Source: Curvibacter sp. AEP1-3 (GTDB lineage: Bacteria; Pseudomonadota; Gammaproteobacteria; Burkholderiales; Burkholderiaceae_C). From it: a DNA stretch of 64,000 bases. The stretch lies in assembly GCF_002163715.1 (NCBI RefSeq), contig NZ_CP015698.1:4291674-4355673 (forward strand), written 5' to 3'. The notes beneath the pieces were generated by a model. The model was not told the origin of the DNA, did not search any database, and was given only the letters and a program-made list of their open reading frames with translations. This document shows, one piece after another, positions 55,063 to 63,954 of this stretch. The position numbers and the translations under genes were made by a program. Position 1 is the first letter of the stretch; the number at the start of each line of letters is the position of its first letter.

Positions 55063-58000
55063 CTGCCGTGCACGACATCGCCGCCTATGAGGTGAATGGC
55101 CGCCACGTTGCACGGGCTGACTTTTATGCCATCGCCTGCGACCCCCGCCGCAGTGTGGCGGTGGAGGCCTGTGCCGGCGCCGGCAAGACCTGGATGCTGG
55201 TGTCCCGCATGGTGCGCGCCTTGCTTGACGGCGCAGCGCCGCATGAGATTCTGGCCATCACCTTCACCAAAAAAGCTGCCGGTGAAATGCGCGAGCGCCT
55301 CTATGACTGGCTGCGCAGCTATGCCCGGGCCGATGACGCCACCTTGCGGCGCGAGCTGCAGCTGCGGGGTGTGCAGGGCGATCCCGGTGCGGAGCAGCTG
55401 GCCAAACTGCGCGGCTTGCATGAGGCTCTGCTGCTTGCTGGCCGGCCGGTGCAGGTGCGCACCTTCCACAGCTGGTTTGCGGCGCTGTTGCGCAGCGCAC
55501 CGCTGGGCATGTTGCACCAGCTGGGCTTGCCCACGCAGTACGAGCTGCTGGAGAACGATGCCAAGGCCATAGCCCAGGTCAGGCGCCGCTTTCACACCCG
55601 CATTGCCCAGGATGCGGCGGCCCGCGCCGACTATCTGGAGGCGGTAGGCGTCTACGGGCGCCACGGCACGCTCAAGGCGCTGGAAGCCGCCATCCACAAG
55701 CGCACCGAGTTTGCCTTGGCTGAAGAACATGGCGTGGTCGACGCGTCGGTGCTGCATTTCACGCAGCAGTTCCCGGCCATGTCGGCGTGGTCGCAGCCCC
55801 AAGACCGTATGTTCAGCGAGGTGGTGCAACAGCTGCTCTGGGCCAGTGCCAAAGCGCTGGGCGCCAGCAGCCTGAAGACCTGCACAGAAGCAGGCTCGGA
55901 ACTGGAGAAAGCGCTGACCGCACGCGATGCCACCGCCATTTTCAAAGCCCTTTTCACCGACAAAGGCACCCCTCGCAAACTGAGCGAAAAGGTGGTCGGC
56001 ATTGAGACCGTGCGCGAAGCCCAGGTCTTGCTGGCCGAGACCAAAGCCGCCATGGACCAGCACCAGGCCTGGCAGCACCAGCAACGCATGGCCCGCCTGA
56101 GCCGGGGCTTGCTGCAAGACTACGCCGCCCTCAAGCGCGAGCGGGGCTGGATCGACATGGGCGATCTGGAGCAGGCCGCATTGCGCCTGCTCTCGGACGA
56201 AGAGATTTCAGGCTGGCTGCAGGAGCGCCTGGATGCGAGGGTCAAGCACTTGCTGATCGACGAGTTTCAGGACACCAACCCCTTGCAATGGCAGGCCCTG
56301 AGCACCTGGTTGCAGGGCTACGGCGGTGCGGGCAACCGCCCAGGCGTGTTTATCGTGGGTGACCCCAAGCAGAGCATTTACCGATTCCGCCGTGCCGAGC
56401 CCCAAGTCTTCCGCGCGGCCAAAGCGTTTGTGGTGGAGGGCTTGCAAGGCGATGTGCTGAGCTGCGACCACACGCGGCGCAATGCGCAGGCCATCATCGG
56501 CCTAGTGAACACGGCCATGCTGGGCGCGCAGGATGCCGGCGAGTTTGAAGACTACCGGCCGCACACTTCCGAGTCGGTGGACGCCGGCTCGGTGTGGAAG
56601 CTGCCACGCATCGAGCGCACCGCCAAACCCGAAGAAGATGGGTCTGAGGAAATGGGCTGGCGCGACAGCCTGACCATGCCCCGCCACGAGTCCGAAGACA
56701 CCCTCAAAACCCTGGAGTGCCGGCAGGCCGCCCTGTGGTTGGCCGGGCAGCTCAGCGGGCGCGGCGGGCACTTGCGGCCGCAAGACATCATGGTGCTGGC
56801 CCGCAAGCGCGAACGCTTGACGCTGATGCAGCAAGAGCTGGCGGCACTGCGCATTCCGGCCCAGCAGCCTGAGAAAAACGAGTTGGGCGAGATGCCCGAA
56901 GTGCAAGACCTCGTGGCCTTGCTCGATGTGCTGGTGTCGCCCGCGCACGACCTGTCACTGGCGCGTGCGCTCAAGTCGCCTTTGTTTGGTGCGAGCGATG
57001 AGGACCTAGTGGACTTGAGCCTCTTGCACCAGACAGCCCGCCGCCAGGCACGCGCGGCAGACCCCGACGCGCTCGTAACCGTCTGGATGGCGGTGTTGTG
57101 TGAGTTCGCCGCCGCCGACCCGGACGTGGAGGGCGGTTTGCCCCTGAGCCCGCGCATGCTGTCGGCAGCCCGGTCCCTCACCCGCTGGCAGGGCTGGGTA
57201 CAGAGCTTGCCTGTGCACGATGCGCTGAGCGCCATCTATGACGACGGTGACGTGTTGGCCCGCTTCGCCGCCGCCAGCCCGGCGGTGCTGCGGGAGAGCG
57301 TCTTGGCCAACGTGCGCGCGTTGCTCAATGCCGCCTTGCAGGTGGACGGCGGGCGCTACAGCACCGCCTACACCCTGGTGCGCGCGCTGCGTGCCGGCGG
57401 CATTCCTGCGCCGGTGCGGGCCGACGCAGGCGCGGTGCGCCTGCTCACCATCCACGGCGCCAAGGGGCTGGAGGCGCCGCTGGTGATATTGCTGGACACT
57501 GATGCCGAAGGTACCCGGCCCGAATCCATGGGCGTGCTCGTGGATTGGCCGGGCGAGTCTGCTTACCCCCGCAAGTTTGTGTTTCTGGCCAGCGAGTCCC
57601 GCCCACCTGCCTGTGTGGTGGATACCCTGGCGCTGGAGCAAACCGCCCGCGCGCGGGAGGAACTCAATGCTTTGTATGTAGCGCTCACCCGCACCCAGTC
57701 CACCCTGGTGCTCTCCAGCACAGCGCCCCACCGCGAGCGCGAGGGCAGCTGGTGGAAGCGCTTGCAGGAGTTGGCGGCAGACGTTGCGCCCTCCACGGCT
57801 CTCGAGGGGGTAGACAGTGCGGAGTCGACCGAATCGGTCACTGCTGAGTCCTTCGCTTTGTGGGCGCTCCCCACTGAAAGTTTGAATAAAAAAGTGCCTC
57901 TAGCGCCCATGGAATATGCGCGAGCAGCTCCTGAATTGATAGCGGTTGCTGAGCCGGAAAGTTTGGAGTCCCGTATCGGCCAAGCCATGCACCGCTTGCT

Positions 58001-58427
58001 GGAATGGCTGCCGCTGCGCGAGGGCCAGGTACCCGACGCAGATGCATGGACGCCTGAGCAGTGTGCGCAGGCTGCACGCACTTTTTCGCTCACCGAAGCG
58101 CAGATGCAGCAAGCCCGGCGCATGGCGCAAGGCATACTCGGTGGGGAAGGCGCGTGGGCGTGGCGGCGCAGCGCATTGGCGTGGCATGCCAACGAAGTCG
58201 CATTGACCCACGGTGGCAGAACGCTGCGCCTGGATCGCTTGGTGCAGCGCCGCGACACTGCAGCTTGGTGGGTGCTGGACTTCAAGTCCTCGGCCAGCCC
58301 GCAAGACCAGCCCGAACTGTGCGCCCAACTCCGTGAATACCGCGCCGCGCTGACCCTGATTTATCCGGGGGAAGCTGTGCACACCGCGTTCCTGACGGCG
58401 CAAGGCCGTTTGATTGAAATTTTGTGA
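55059..58427 (+). CDS. addA: AddA/RecB-like UvrD-family helicase-nuclease
   Basis: The 1122-residue product has Walker A EACAGAGKTWML (about residues 39-50), LAITFTKKAAGEM (motif Ia), LLIDEFQDTNPLQW (motif II), VGDPKQSIYRFRRAE (motif III), LLTIHGAKGLEAP (motif V), LYVALTRTQ (motif VI), and a C-terminal PD-(D/E)XK nuclease (WWVLDFKSS). With the AddB-like gene it replaces RecBCD. Residues about 944-961, in the linker between helicase and nuclease, are encoded by repeat copy D. ATG 55059 overlaps the upstream stop. Confidence 0.88.
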   Translation: MTAVHDIAAYEVNGRHVARADFYAIACDPRRSVAVEACAGAGKTWMLVSRMVRALLDGAAPHEILAITFTKKAAGEMRERLYDWLRSYARADDATLRRELQLRGVQGDPGAEQLAKLRGLHEALLLAGRPVQVRTFHSWFAALLRSAPLGMLHQLGLPTQYELLENDAKAIAQVRRRFHTRIAQDAAARADYLEAVGVYGRHGTLKALEAAIHKRTEFALAEEHGVVDASVLHFTQQFPAMSAWSQPQDRMFSEVVQQLLWASAKALGASSLKTCTEAGSELEKALTARDATAIFKALFTDKGTPRKLSEKVVGIETVREAQVLLAETKAAMDQHQAWQHQQRMARLSRGLLQDYAALKRERGWIDMGDLEQAALRLLSDEEISGWLQERLDARVKHLLIDEFQDTNPLQWQALSTWLQGYGGAGNRPGVFIVGDPKQSIYRFRRAEPQVFRAAKAFVVEGLQGDVLSCDHTRRNAQAIIGLVNTAMLGAQDAGEFEDYRPHTSESVDAGSVWKLPRIERTAKPEEDGSEEMGWRDSLTMPRHESEDTLKTLECRQAALWLAGQLSGRGGHLRPQDIMVLARKRERLTLMQQELAALRIPAQQPEKNELGEMPEVQDLVALLDVLVSPAHDLSLARALKSPLFGASDEDLVDLSLLHQTARRQARAADPDALVTVWMAVLCEFAAADPDVEGGLPLSPRMLSAARSLTRWQGWVQSLPVHDALSAIYDDGDVLARFAAASPAVLRESVLANVRALLNAALQVDGGRYSTAYTLVRALRAGGIPAPVRADAGAVRLLTIHGAKGLEAPLVILLDTDAEGTRPESMGVLVDWPGESAYPRKFVFLASESRPPACVVDTLALEQTARAREELNALYVALTRTQSTLVLSSTAPHREREGSWWKRLQELAADVAPSTALEGVDSAESTESVTAESFALWALPTESLNKKVPLAPMEYARAAPELIAVAEPESLESRIGQAMHRLLEWLPLREGQVPDADAWTPEQCAQAARTFSLTEAQMQQARRMAQGILGGEGAWAWRRSALAWHANEVALTHGGRTLRLDRLVQRRDTAAWWVLDFKSSASPQDQPELCAQLREYRAALTLIYPGEAVHTAFLTAQGRLIEIL
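57889..57943 (+). repeat. 55-bp interspersed repeat, copy D (inside addA; reference copy)
   Basis: The best-preserved copy: left A-run, CTCTAGCG, GCGCGAGCAGCT, right end TTGATAGC. It is translated in addA as KVPLAPMEYARAAPELIA with no frame disruption. Confidence 0.9.
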
Positions 58428-58436
58428 TGGACTCCT

Positions 58437-59741
58437 TTGACTGATCTGCCTACCTCTCCCCGTTCTGAATCCCAAGCCTTGCAGGTGGACGTTGCCATTG
58501 TGGGCGGCGGCCCTGCCGGACTCATGGCTGCCCAAGTGCTGTGCGATGCCGGTGTGACCGTGCACCTGTTCGACGCCATGCCCTCGGTGGGCCGCAAGTT
58601 TTTGCTGGCCGGCAAGGGTGGCCTGAACCTCACCCACTCCGAAGGCGCCGACACGTTCGCCGGCCGCTACGGCGAACGGCGCAGCGCCATCGAGACCTTG
58701 CTAGCTGGGCTGGATTCCACCGCGCTGCGTGAATGGGCCCATGGCCTGGGCGTGGAAACCTTTGTGGGCAGTTCGGGCCGGGTGTTTCCCAAGGACATGA
58801 AGGCGGCGCCCTTGTTGCGCGCCTGGTTGCACCGCTTGCGCCACCCTGCAGCGGGCGGTGGGGTGCAGTTCCACATGCGCCATCGCTGGACAGGTTGGGC
58901 ACAGGGCGCATCCGCCGAGCCAGACCACCAAGCGCTGATGTTCGACACGCCAACTGGCCCGGTAGTGGTGCAAGCCCGCGCCGTGGTGTTGGCGCTGGGT
59001 GGCGGCAGTTGGGCGCGCCTGGGGTCGAACGGCGCCTGGGTGCCTTTGCTGGCAGCCCGTGGCGTAGCCGTGGCACCTTTGGTGCCGGCCAATTGCGGCT
59101 TCGATGTGCAGGGCGGGTGGACGCCGTTTTTCAGCGAGAAATTTGCCGGCCAGCCTTTCAAGTCGGTAGCACTCAGCTTTACCAATTCGCAGGGCGTGGT
59201 GTTCTCGCGCAAGGGCGAGTTTGTGGCCACGCAGGACGGTGTGGAAGGCAGCCTGATTTACGCGGCATCGGCCTTGCTGCGCGACGACATCGTGCGCCAG
59301 GGAAGCGCCACCTTTCATCTGGACCTGCTGCCGGACATGCCGGCTGAGAAGGTGCTGGCCGAAGTGCGTCACCCGCGCGGCAGCCGCAGTCTCTCCAGCC
59401 ACCTCAAGAGCCGCTTGCACCTGGACGGCATCAAAAGCGCCATTCTTTACGAGTGCCTGGGCAAAGAGGCGGTAAACGATCCCGACAAGCTGGCCGCAGC
59501 CATCAAGGCACTACCCGTCACGCTGCAAGCGGCACGCCCGATTGACGAGGCCATCAGCAGTGCGGGCGGGGTGTTGTTTGAGGTGCTGACGCCTCAGCTC
59601 ATGCTGGAGGGGGTGCCCGGTGTGTTTTGCGCCGGCGAAATGCTGGACTGGGAAGCCCCGACCGGCGGCTACCTGCTGCAAGCCTGTTTTGCCAGCGGCA
59701 AGCAGGCGGGGCAGGGCGCGTTGGACTATCTGCGCTCTTGA
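58437..59741 (+). CDS. HI0933-like NAD(P)/FAD-dependent flavoprotein
   Basis: The 434-residue product has the N-terminal FAD-binding VDVAIVGGGPAGLMAAQVL, then GRKFLLAGKGGLNLTHSE, the ALGGGSWARLGSNG segment, and the C-terminal CAGEMLDWEAPTGGYLLQ motif of BaiN/HI0933 family oxidoreductases. The physiological reaction is unknown. TTG 58437 is the only reasonable start (ATG 58427 hits a stop after five codons). It follows addA by 9 bases. Confidence 0.88.
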   Translation: MTDLPTSPRSESQALQVDVAIVGGGPAGLMAAQVLCDAGVTVHLFDAMPSVGRKFLLAGKGGLNLTHSEGADTFAGRYGERRSAIETLLAGLDSTALREWAHGLGVETFVGSSGRVFPKDMKAAPLLRAWLHRLRHPAAGGGVQFHMRHRWTGWAQGASAEPDHQALMFDTPTGPVVVQARAVVLALGGGSWARLGSNGAWVPLLAARGVAVAPLVPANCGFDVQGGWTPFFSEKFAGQPFKSVALSFTNSQGVVFSRKGEFVATQDGVEGSLIYAASALLRDDIVRQGSATFHLDLLPDMPAEKVLAEVRHPRGSRSLSSHLKSRLHLDGIKSAILYECLGKEAVNDPDKLAAAIKALPVTLQAARPIDEAISSAGGVLFEVLTPQLMLEGVPGVFCAGEMLDWEAPTGGYLLQACFASGKQAGQGALDYLRS

Positions 59742-59742
59742 A

Positions 59743-59797
59743 CGAATCGGCTTCCAGCGCCTGTTGAAACTGCGCGGGAAGCTCCTGAATTCATAGC
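59743..59797 (+). repeat. 55-bp interspersed repeat, copy H
   Basis: AGCGCC, TGCGCGGGAAGCTCCTGAATTCATAGC aligned piecewise to copy D without gaps; the left A-run is lost. It fills the gap between two convergent genes. Confidence 0.8.
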
Positions 59798-59808
59798 ACT
59801 CCGGTCTT

Positions 59809-61749
59809 TCAGGCCGGCAACGCACTGCTGGTTAAGCCGGCGAGACGCGGCGCTGCGGCACGCACACAGTTGCGTCCACCATGCTTGGCTTCATAGAGCG
59901 CCTTGTCCGCATCCCCTACAAACTGGGACGGTGTGAACTGCATGTCCGGTATGGCGCTGGCCACACCGATGCTGGCGGTGAAGCGCAAGGTGCGACCTTC
60001 AAACACCACTTCCAGGCCGGCAATATCTGCCCGAAATTCGTCCGCCAGATCCAGGGCGTCGCCCAGAGTGCTGTTGATCAACAGCACGGCAAATTCCTCG
60101 CCACCGTAGCGGGCCAGCAGATCACCGGCGCGCTGCACTTTTTGCCGCATGTAGTCTGCCAGGGCCCTCAGGCAGGCGTCCCCTGCGGGGTGGCCGTAGG
60201 TGTCGTTGATGGCCTTGAAATGGTCAATGTCCAGCAGCAACAAGGCCAGAGGTTGCTTGAGCCGGCTCGCGCGCTTGTGCTCGGTGACCAGGGACTGGTC
60301 GAAGAAAGCGCGGTTACCGACCTGGGTCAAACTGTCGGTCATGGACAAACGCTGTAACTGATCATTGGCCAGCCGGAGTTGATCCATGGCGGCATGGAGT
60401 TCGTTGGTGCGGGCTTGGACGCGATTTTCCAGCTCGCGATTGGCATCTGCGGTCGCCTGCAGCATGGCTTGTTGCGAGGCACGTGCTTTTTTGGCGTGGG
60501 CCAGCGCCACGGCTTGGGCGTTGATGCGCAAGATGCGGTCGGTATTGATCCGGTCCGCGAGCGTGAAGGACAGAAGCACGACCAGGGACAAAATGCCGAT
60601 TTGCGATGCGTTGTCTACCCAAAAATTCGCAGGCAACCAGCCGAACTTGCTCGCGGTCAACACGCTGACACCAACGAAGACCGCAGTCCAGGAGAGGCAA
60701 TAGAACCGCGCAAAGCGTGCACCCAACCACCAGCGCCAATACCCGATCGACAAGGCAGCGCACGACACCACCAGAATGAAGGCTGAGGTGGCCCGGATGA
60801 TCCACACATAGGGCAGCACGAAGGAGCCGAGCATTAGCCCGGCACTGACCAGTGCCATGCCCTGCATGAGCCGATGGGCAGGCGGCGAAAACCGGTACAA
60901 CTTGAGGAAGTTGTCAGCAAACAGGCTGGCAGACAGACAGGCCCATGCGATGGAGAAGGGCACTGCCACGCTATTCCAGCGTATGGCTTCCGGCCAGGCG
61001 AGCGCAAAGGCATAGCCATTCAAGGTGGCCCAGAACATCAGGTAACTCGCCACGAAGCTTATGTAGTAGATGTAGTTCGCGTCCCGGGTGGAGAGGTACA
61101 CAAACAGGTTGTAAACAATCATCACCAGCAGCATCCCGAACACGGCACCAGCCAGCAGGTTTTCTTTGGAGGCAGCCTCATAAAAGGCAGCAGGCTGCCA
61201 GAGTCGCAAAGGAGCTTCCACGGTGCCGGTGGAGGCGATCCGCAGTGCGACCTGATTGCGCCCGGGTTCCAGATTCAGGGGCATGACAAAGTTCTGGTGC
61301 TGCATCACCCTTTGGACAAAGGGTTGCTCGTCGCCCAGCGAATAGCGGGTGATGATGCGGCCATCCACGAAGTGGAACAAGCGCACGTCGTCCAGAAAAG
61401 GGCGGGGGAGTTCGATGAAACGCGTCACCGGCTTGCCGGTCTGGTTGTCGAGCGCGAAGCGGAACCAGTAGGCATTGTTGGTAAAGCCGAAGTTGGGGCT
61501 GGTGCGGGCTACCGGCATCCAGGGCTGGCCATCGGCCATGGCCTGGTTGACTTGCAGTTGACGGGTGTCGTCCTGCAGGTAAGCGATGCGGGCACCGATG
61601 TCGGTGTGCGCGACATTCTCGGTATTGATGGCGATAACGGGGAACGTGGCAGACGCGCTACTACCTTGGGCGCCTGCAGACCCACTCAGTACAAGACACA
61701 GGGCCAGCGCCCAACGCATGAAACCCAGAACCATAACGAAGTGGCGCAC
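59809..61749 (-). CDS. Membrane diguanylate cyclase (7TMR-DISM-GGDEF)
   Basis: The 646-residue product has a signal peptide (to about SGSAGAQG), a periplasmic 7TMR-DISM extracellular jelly-roll domain (about 40-180, FTNNAYWFRFAL), seven membrane helices (about 195-400), and a coiled coil (NRELENRVQARTNELHAAM). The GGDEF domain has the active GGEEF. RAGD five residues before GGEEF is an RxxD inhibitory site, so feedback by c-di-GMP is expected. The periplasmic ligand is unknown, possibly a carbohydrate. ATG 61749 is taken. Confidence 0.92.
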   Translation of the reverse strand: MRHFVMVLGFMRWALALCLVLSGSAGAQGSSASATFPVIAINTENVAHTDIGARIAYLQDDTRQLQVNQAMADGQPWMPVARTSPNFGFTNNAYWFRFALDNQTGKPVTRFIELPRPFLDDVRLFHFVDGRIITRYSLGDEQPFVQRVMQHQNFVMPLNLEPGRNQVALRIASTGTVEAPLRLWQPAAFYEAASKENLLAGAVFGMLLVMIVYNLFVYLSTRDANYIYYISFVASYLMFWATLNGYAFALAWPEAIRWNSVAVPFSIAWACLSASLFADNFLKLYRFSPPAHRLMQGMALVSAGLMLGSFVLPYVWIIRATSAFILVVSCAALSIGYWRWWLGARFARFYCLSWTAVFVGVSVLTASKFGWLPANFWVDNASQIGILSLVVLLSFTLADRINTDRILRINAQAVALAHAKKARASQQAMLQATADANRELENRVQARTNELHAAMDQLRLANDQLQRLSMTDSLTQVGNRAFFDQSLVTEHKRASRLKQPLALLLLDIDHFKAINDTYGHPAGDACLRALADYMRQKVQRAGDLLARYGGEEFAVLLINSTLGDALDLADEFRADIAGLEVVFEGRTLRFTASIGVASAIPDMQFTPSQFVGDADKALYEAKHGGRNCVRAAAPRLAGLTSSALPA

Positions 61750-61772
61750 TGAGAGGGGGGAAGTTGTTAGTT

Positions 61773-61865
61773 GACGAGCCTGACCCCGGCACTGGCTCCA
61801 CAGTTAGGGCTGCTTGGTTCCCCACCTGACCCGGTTGGCCGCTTCACCATGCGGGAAGGCCCGTC
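61773..61865 (-). ncRNA. ffs: 4.5S signal recognition particle RNA (small SRP RNA)
   Basis: On the minus strand, GGTCAGGTGGGGAACCAAGC followed by AGCC is the domain-IV hairpin that binds Ffh. Relative to E. coli (CCGGAAGG), the loop-closing pairs are swapped to GGGGAACC, a compensated change that keeps the stem. The ends GACGGGCCT and GGCTCGTC pair to close a hairpin of about 93 nt. A TACAAT -10 lies at 61873-61878. Location upstream of dnaX is common in proteobacteria. The exact ends are estimated. Confidence 0.88.
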
Positions 61866-61905
61866 AGCGCCTATTGTACCCCTGACTAGCCCGTAGAATC
61901 CCCGC

Positions 61906-63954
61906 ATGTCCTATCTCGTGCTCGCCCGCAAGTACCGCCCCCGCAATTTCACTGAAATGGTGGGGCAGGACCACGTGGTGCAAGCCCTGACCAACGCACT
62001 TACGACCCAGCGCCTGCACCATGCTTATTTGTTCACTGGTACGCGCGGCGTAGGCAAGACCACCGTTTCGCGCATTCTGGCCAAGTCGCTGAACTGCCAG
62101 GGCGTGGACGGGCAAGGTGGCATTACGGCGACGCCCTGTGGCGTGTGCCAGGCCTGTACCGATATTGATAGTGGCCGCTTTGTGGACTACACCGAGCTCG
62201 ATGCCGCCTCCAACCGGGGCGTGGATGAAGTGCAGGCCTTGCTCGAGCAGGCCGTTTACAAGCCGGTGCAGGGGCGCTTCAAGGTTTTCATGATCGACGA
62301 GGTGCACATGCTCACCAACACCGCCTTCAACGCCATGTTGAAGACGCTGGAAGAGCCACCCGAGTACCTGAAATTTGTGCTCGCCACCACCGACCCGCAG
62401 AAGGTGCCGGTTACCGTGCTTTCGCGCTGTCTTCAGTTCAACCTGCGACCCATGGCGCCGGAAACCATCCGCGAGCACCTGACCAAAGTGCTGGACGTGG
62501 AGCAGGTAAGCGCCGAAGCCCAAGCCCTGCGTTTGTTGGCACGTGCCGCACGCGGCTCCATGCGCGATGCACTGAGCCTGACCGACCAGGCGATTGCTTT
62601 CGGTTCCGGCCAGTTGCAAGAGGCCACCGTGCGTCAAATGTTGGGCAGTGTGGATCGCTCGTATGTATTCCGGCTGATTGAGGCGCTTGCTGCTGGCGAT
62701 GGCAAAACGGTGGTCGATACCGCTGAGGCCTTGCGCCTCAATGGCTTGAGCGCTGCCTCCACGCTGGAAGAAATGTCCACCGTGCTGCAGCGCATGGCCG
62801 TGGCGCAAGCGCTAGGGCAGGGCGCATTGGATGAGGGTGACCCCGAGGCGGTGGATACCGCCCGCCTGGCTGCTGCCATGCCTGCTGATGAAACCCAGTT
62901 GCTGTACAGCATCTGCCTGCATGGCCGCGCAGACCTGGGCTTGGCGCCGGATGAATATGCGGCACTTACCATGGTGTTGCTGCGCCTATTGGCATTCAAG
63001 CCCTCGGCTGAAAAAAAAACTCTAGCGATTCCTGAACGACAGCGTGTCGCGGCACCTGTTGAGGGTTCCGCCGCTTCCTCGAGCCTGGTTGCGCAGGGTT
63101 CTCCTGCATCAGGTACGCCCGCAACGCCCTCTTTCCCCGCGGAATCGGCATATTCCGCGCCTGCAAAATCAGCCAATCAGCCTGTTGCGCCTGCGGCACC
63201 CAAAGCGGTTCAACCCTGGGAAGACACCCCGATGGCTCCACCTGCGAGCGCGCCTCCCGCCCCTGCAGCTGCCGCACCGCAAAACTTCCCGCCCGTGGTG
63301 CCACCAGGCCAGGTCTTGGCGGTGCGCGAAAGCGGTCCGGTGCATGTGCCTGAAGGTGCGGAGGAAGATGACGTCATCGTGGCGGATGACCCGGTAGACG
63401 ATGCGTTTGAGGCGCCCTGGGTCGACGACATAGATGAAGACTACGAATCCAATGTGCCGCTGGCGCCCATCGCTTCTGCGCCATCAGCTACCAAAATCGT
63501 AGCAATTCCGGTGCAGGAGTTGCAGGAAAGTGCCCTCGATGAACCCTTGTCGGCCACCGGCTTTGAGCCCACCGAGGAAGGTGACTTCTGGCACCAGACG
63601 GTCTCGCAGCTGATTGAGACGGAAGCCATTACGGCCATGGTGCGCGTGCTGGCCTTGCAGTCTCAACTGATCGCGCGGGATACCGACCAGTGGCTGCTGC
63701 GTCTGGAGCGCGAATCCCTGAATCAGCCCAGCACCCGCGAACGCCTAACCAATGCCTTGCATGCTGCAGGGTATCCGGTGCAGCTTGCTATCGAAGTCGG
63801 GCGGGTGATCGACAGCCCGGCACGACGCAACGCCGCCGCTTCGGCAGAAAAACAGCAGGCTGCGGAGCGGATAATTCTGGAAGCCCCTTTTGTTCAAGCC
63901 ATGATGCGGGACTTCGGCGCGAAAATCGTGCCCGGATCCATCAAGCCCCTGTGA
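61906..63954 (+). CDS. dnaX: DNA polymerase III subunit gamma/tau
   Basis: It is the clamp-loader ATPase. The 682-residue tau form has Walker A GTRGVGKT (45-52), a zinc module with four Cys (around CGVCQACTDIDSG), Walker B VFMIDEVHML, the sensor-1 segment and domain III to about residue 365. A Pro/Ala-rich linker (about 375-520) follows, then a C-terminal tau domain. A run of nine A (63011-63019) lies at codons 369-371, right after domain III; a one-base shift in either direction stops within about ten codons, a possible gamma-producing site. A TAGAAT box lies 6 bases before the ATG. Confidence 0.95.
   Translation: MSYLVLARKYRPRNFTEMVGQDHVVQALTNALTTQRLHHAYLFTGTRGVGKTTVSRILAKSLNCQGVDGQGGITATPCGVCQACTDIDSGRFVDYTELDAASNRGVDEVQALLEQAVYKPVQGRFKVFMIDEVHMLTNTAFNAMLKTLEEPPEYLKFVLATTDPQKVPVTVLSRCLQFNLRPMAPETIREHLTKVLDVEQVSAEAQALRLLARAARGSMRDALSLTDQAIAFGSGQLQEATVRQMLGSVDRSYVFRLIEALAAGDGKTVVDTAEALRLNGLSAASTLEEMSTVLQRMAVAQALGQGALDEGDPEAVDTARLAAAMPADETQLLYSICLHGRADLGLAPDEYAALTMVLLRLLAFKPSAEKKTLAIPERQRVAAPVEGSAASSSLVAQGSPASGTPATPSFPAESAYSAPAKSANQPVAPAAPKAVQPWEDTPMAPPASAPPAPAAAAPQNFPPVVPPGQVLAVRESGPVHVPEGAEEDDVIVADDPVDDAFEAPWVDDIDEDYESNVPLAPIASAPSATKIVAIPVQELQESALDEPLSATGFEPTEEGDFWHQTVSQLIETEAITAMVRVLALQSQLIARDTDQWLLRLERESLNQPSTRERLTNALHAAGYPVQLAIEVGRVIDSPARRNAAASAEKQQAAERIILEAPFVQAMMRDFGAKIVPGSIKPL
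63011..63019 (+). other. A9 slippery run in dnaX (candidate gamma/tau site)
   Basis: Frame: GAA AAA AAA ACT CTA. Loss of one A gives CTC TAG (stop); gain of one A gives a TGA about six codons later. It is placed at the end of domain III, where gamma should end. Function is inferred. Confidence 0.45.

Noticed and set aside
63487-63510. GCTACCAAAATCGTAGC in the dnaX linker, resembling a repeat end and the trmH-like copy (19/25).
   Set aside because: Only one end matches and the core is missing; the low-complexity linker makes chance similarity likely. Kept only as a possible remnant.
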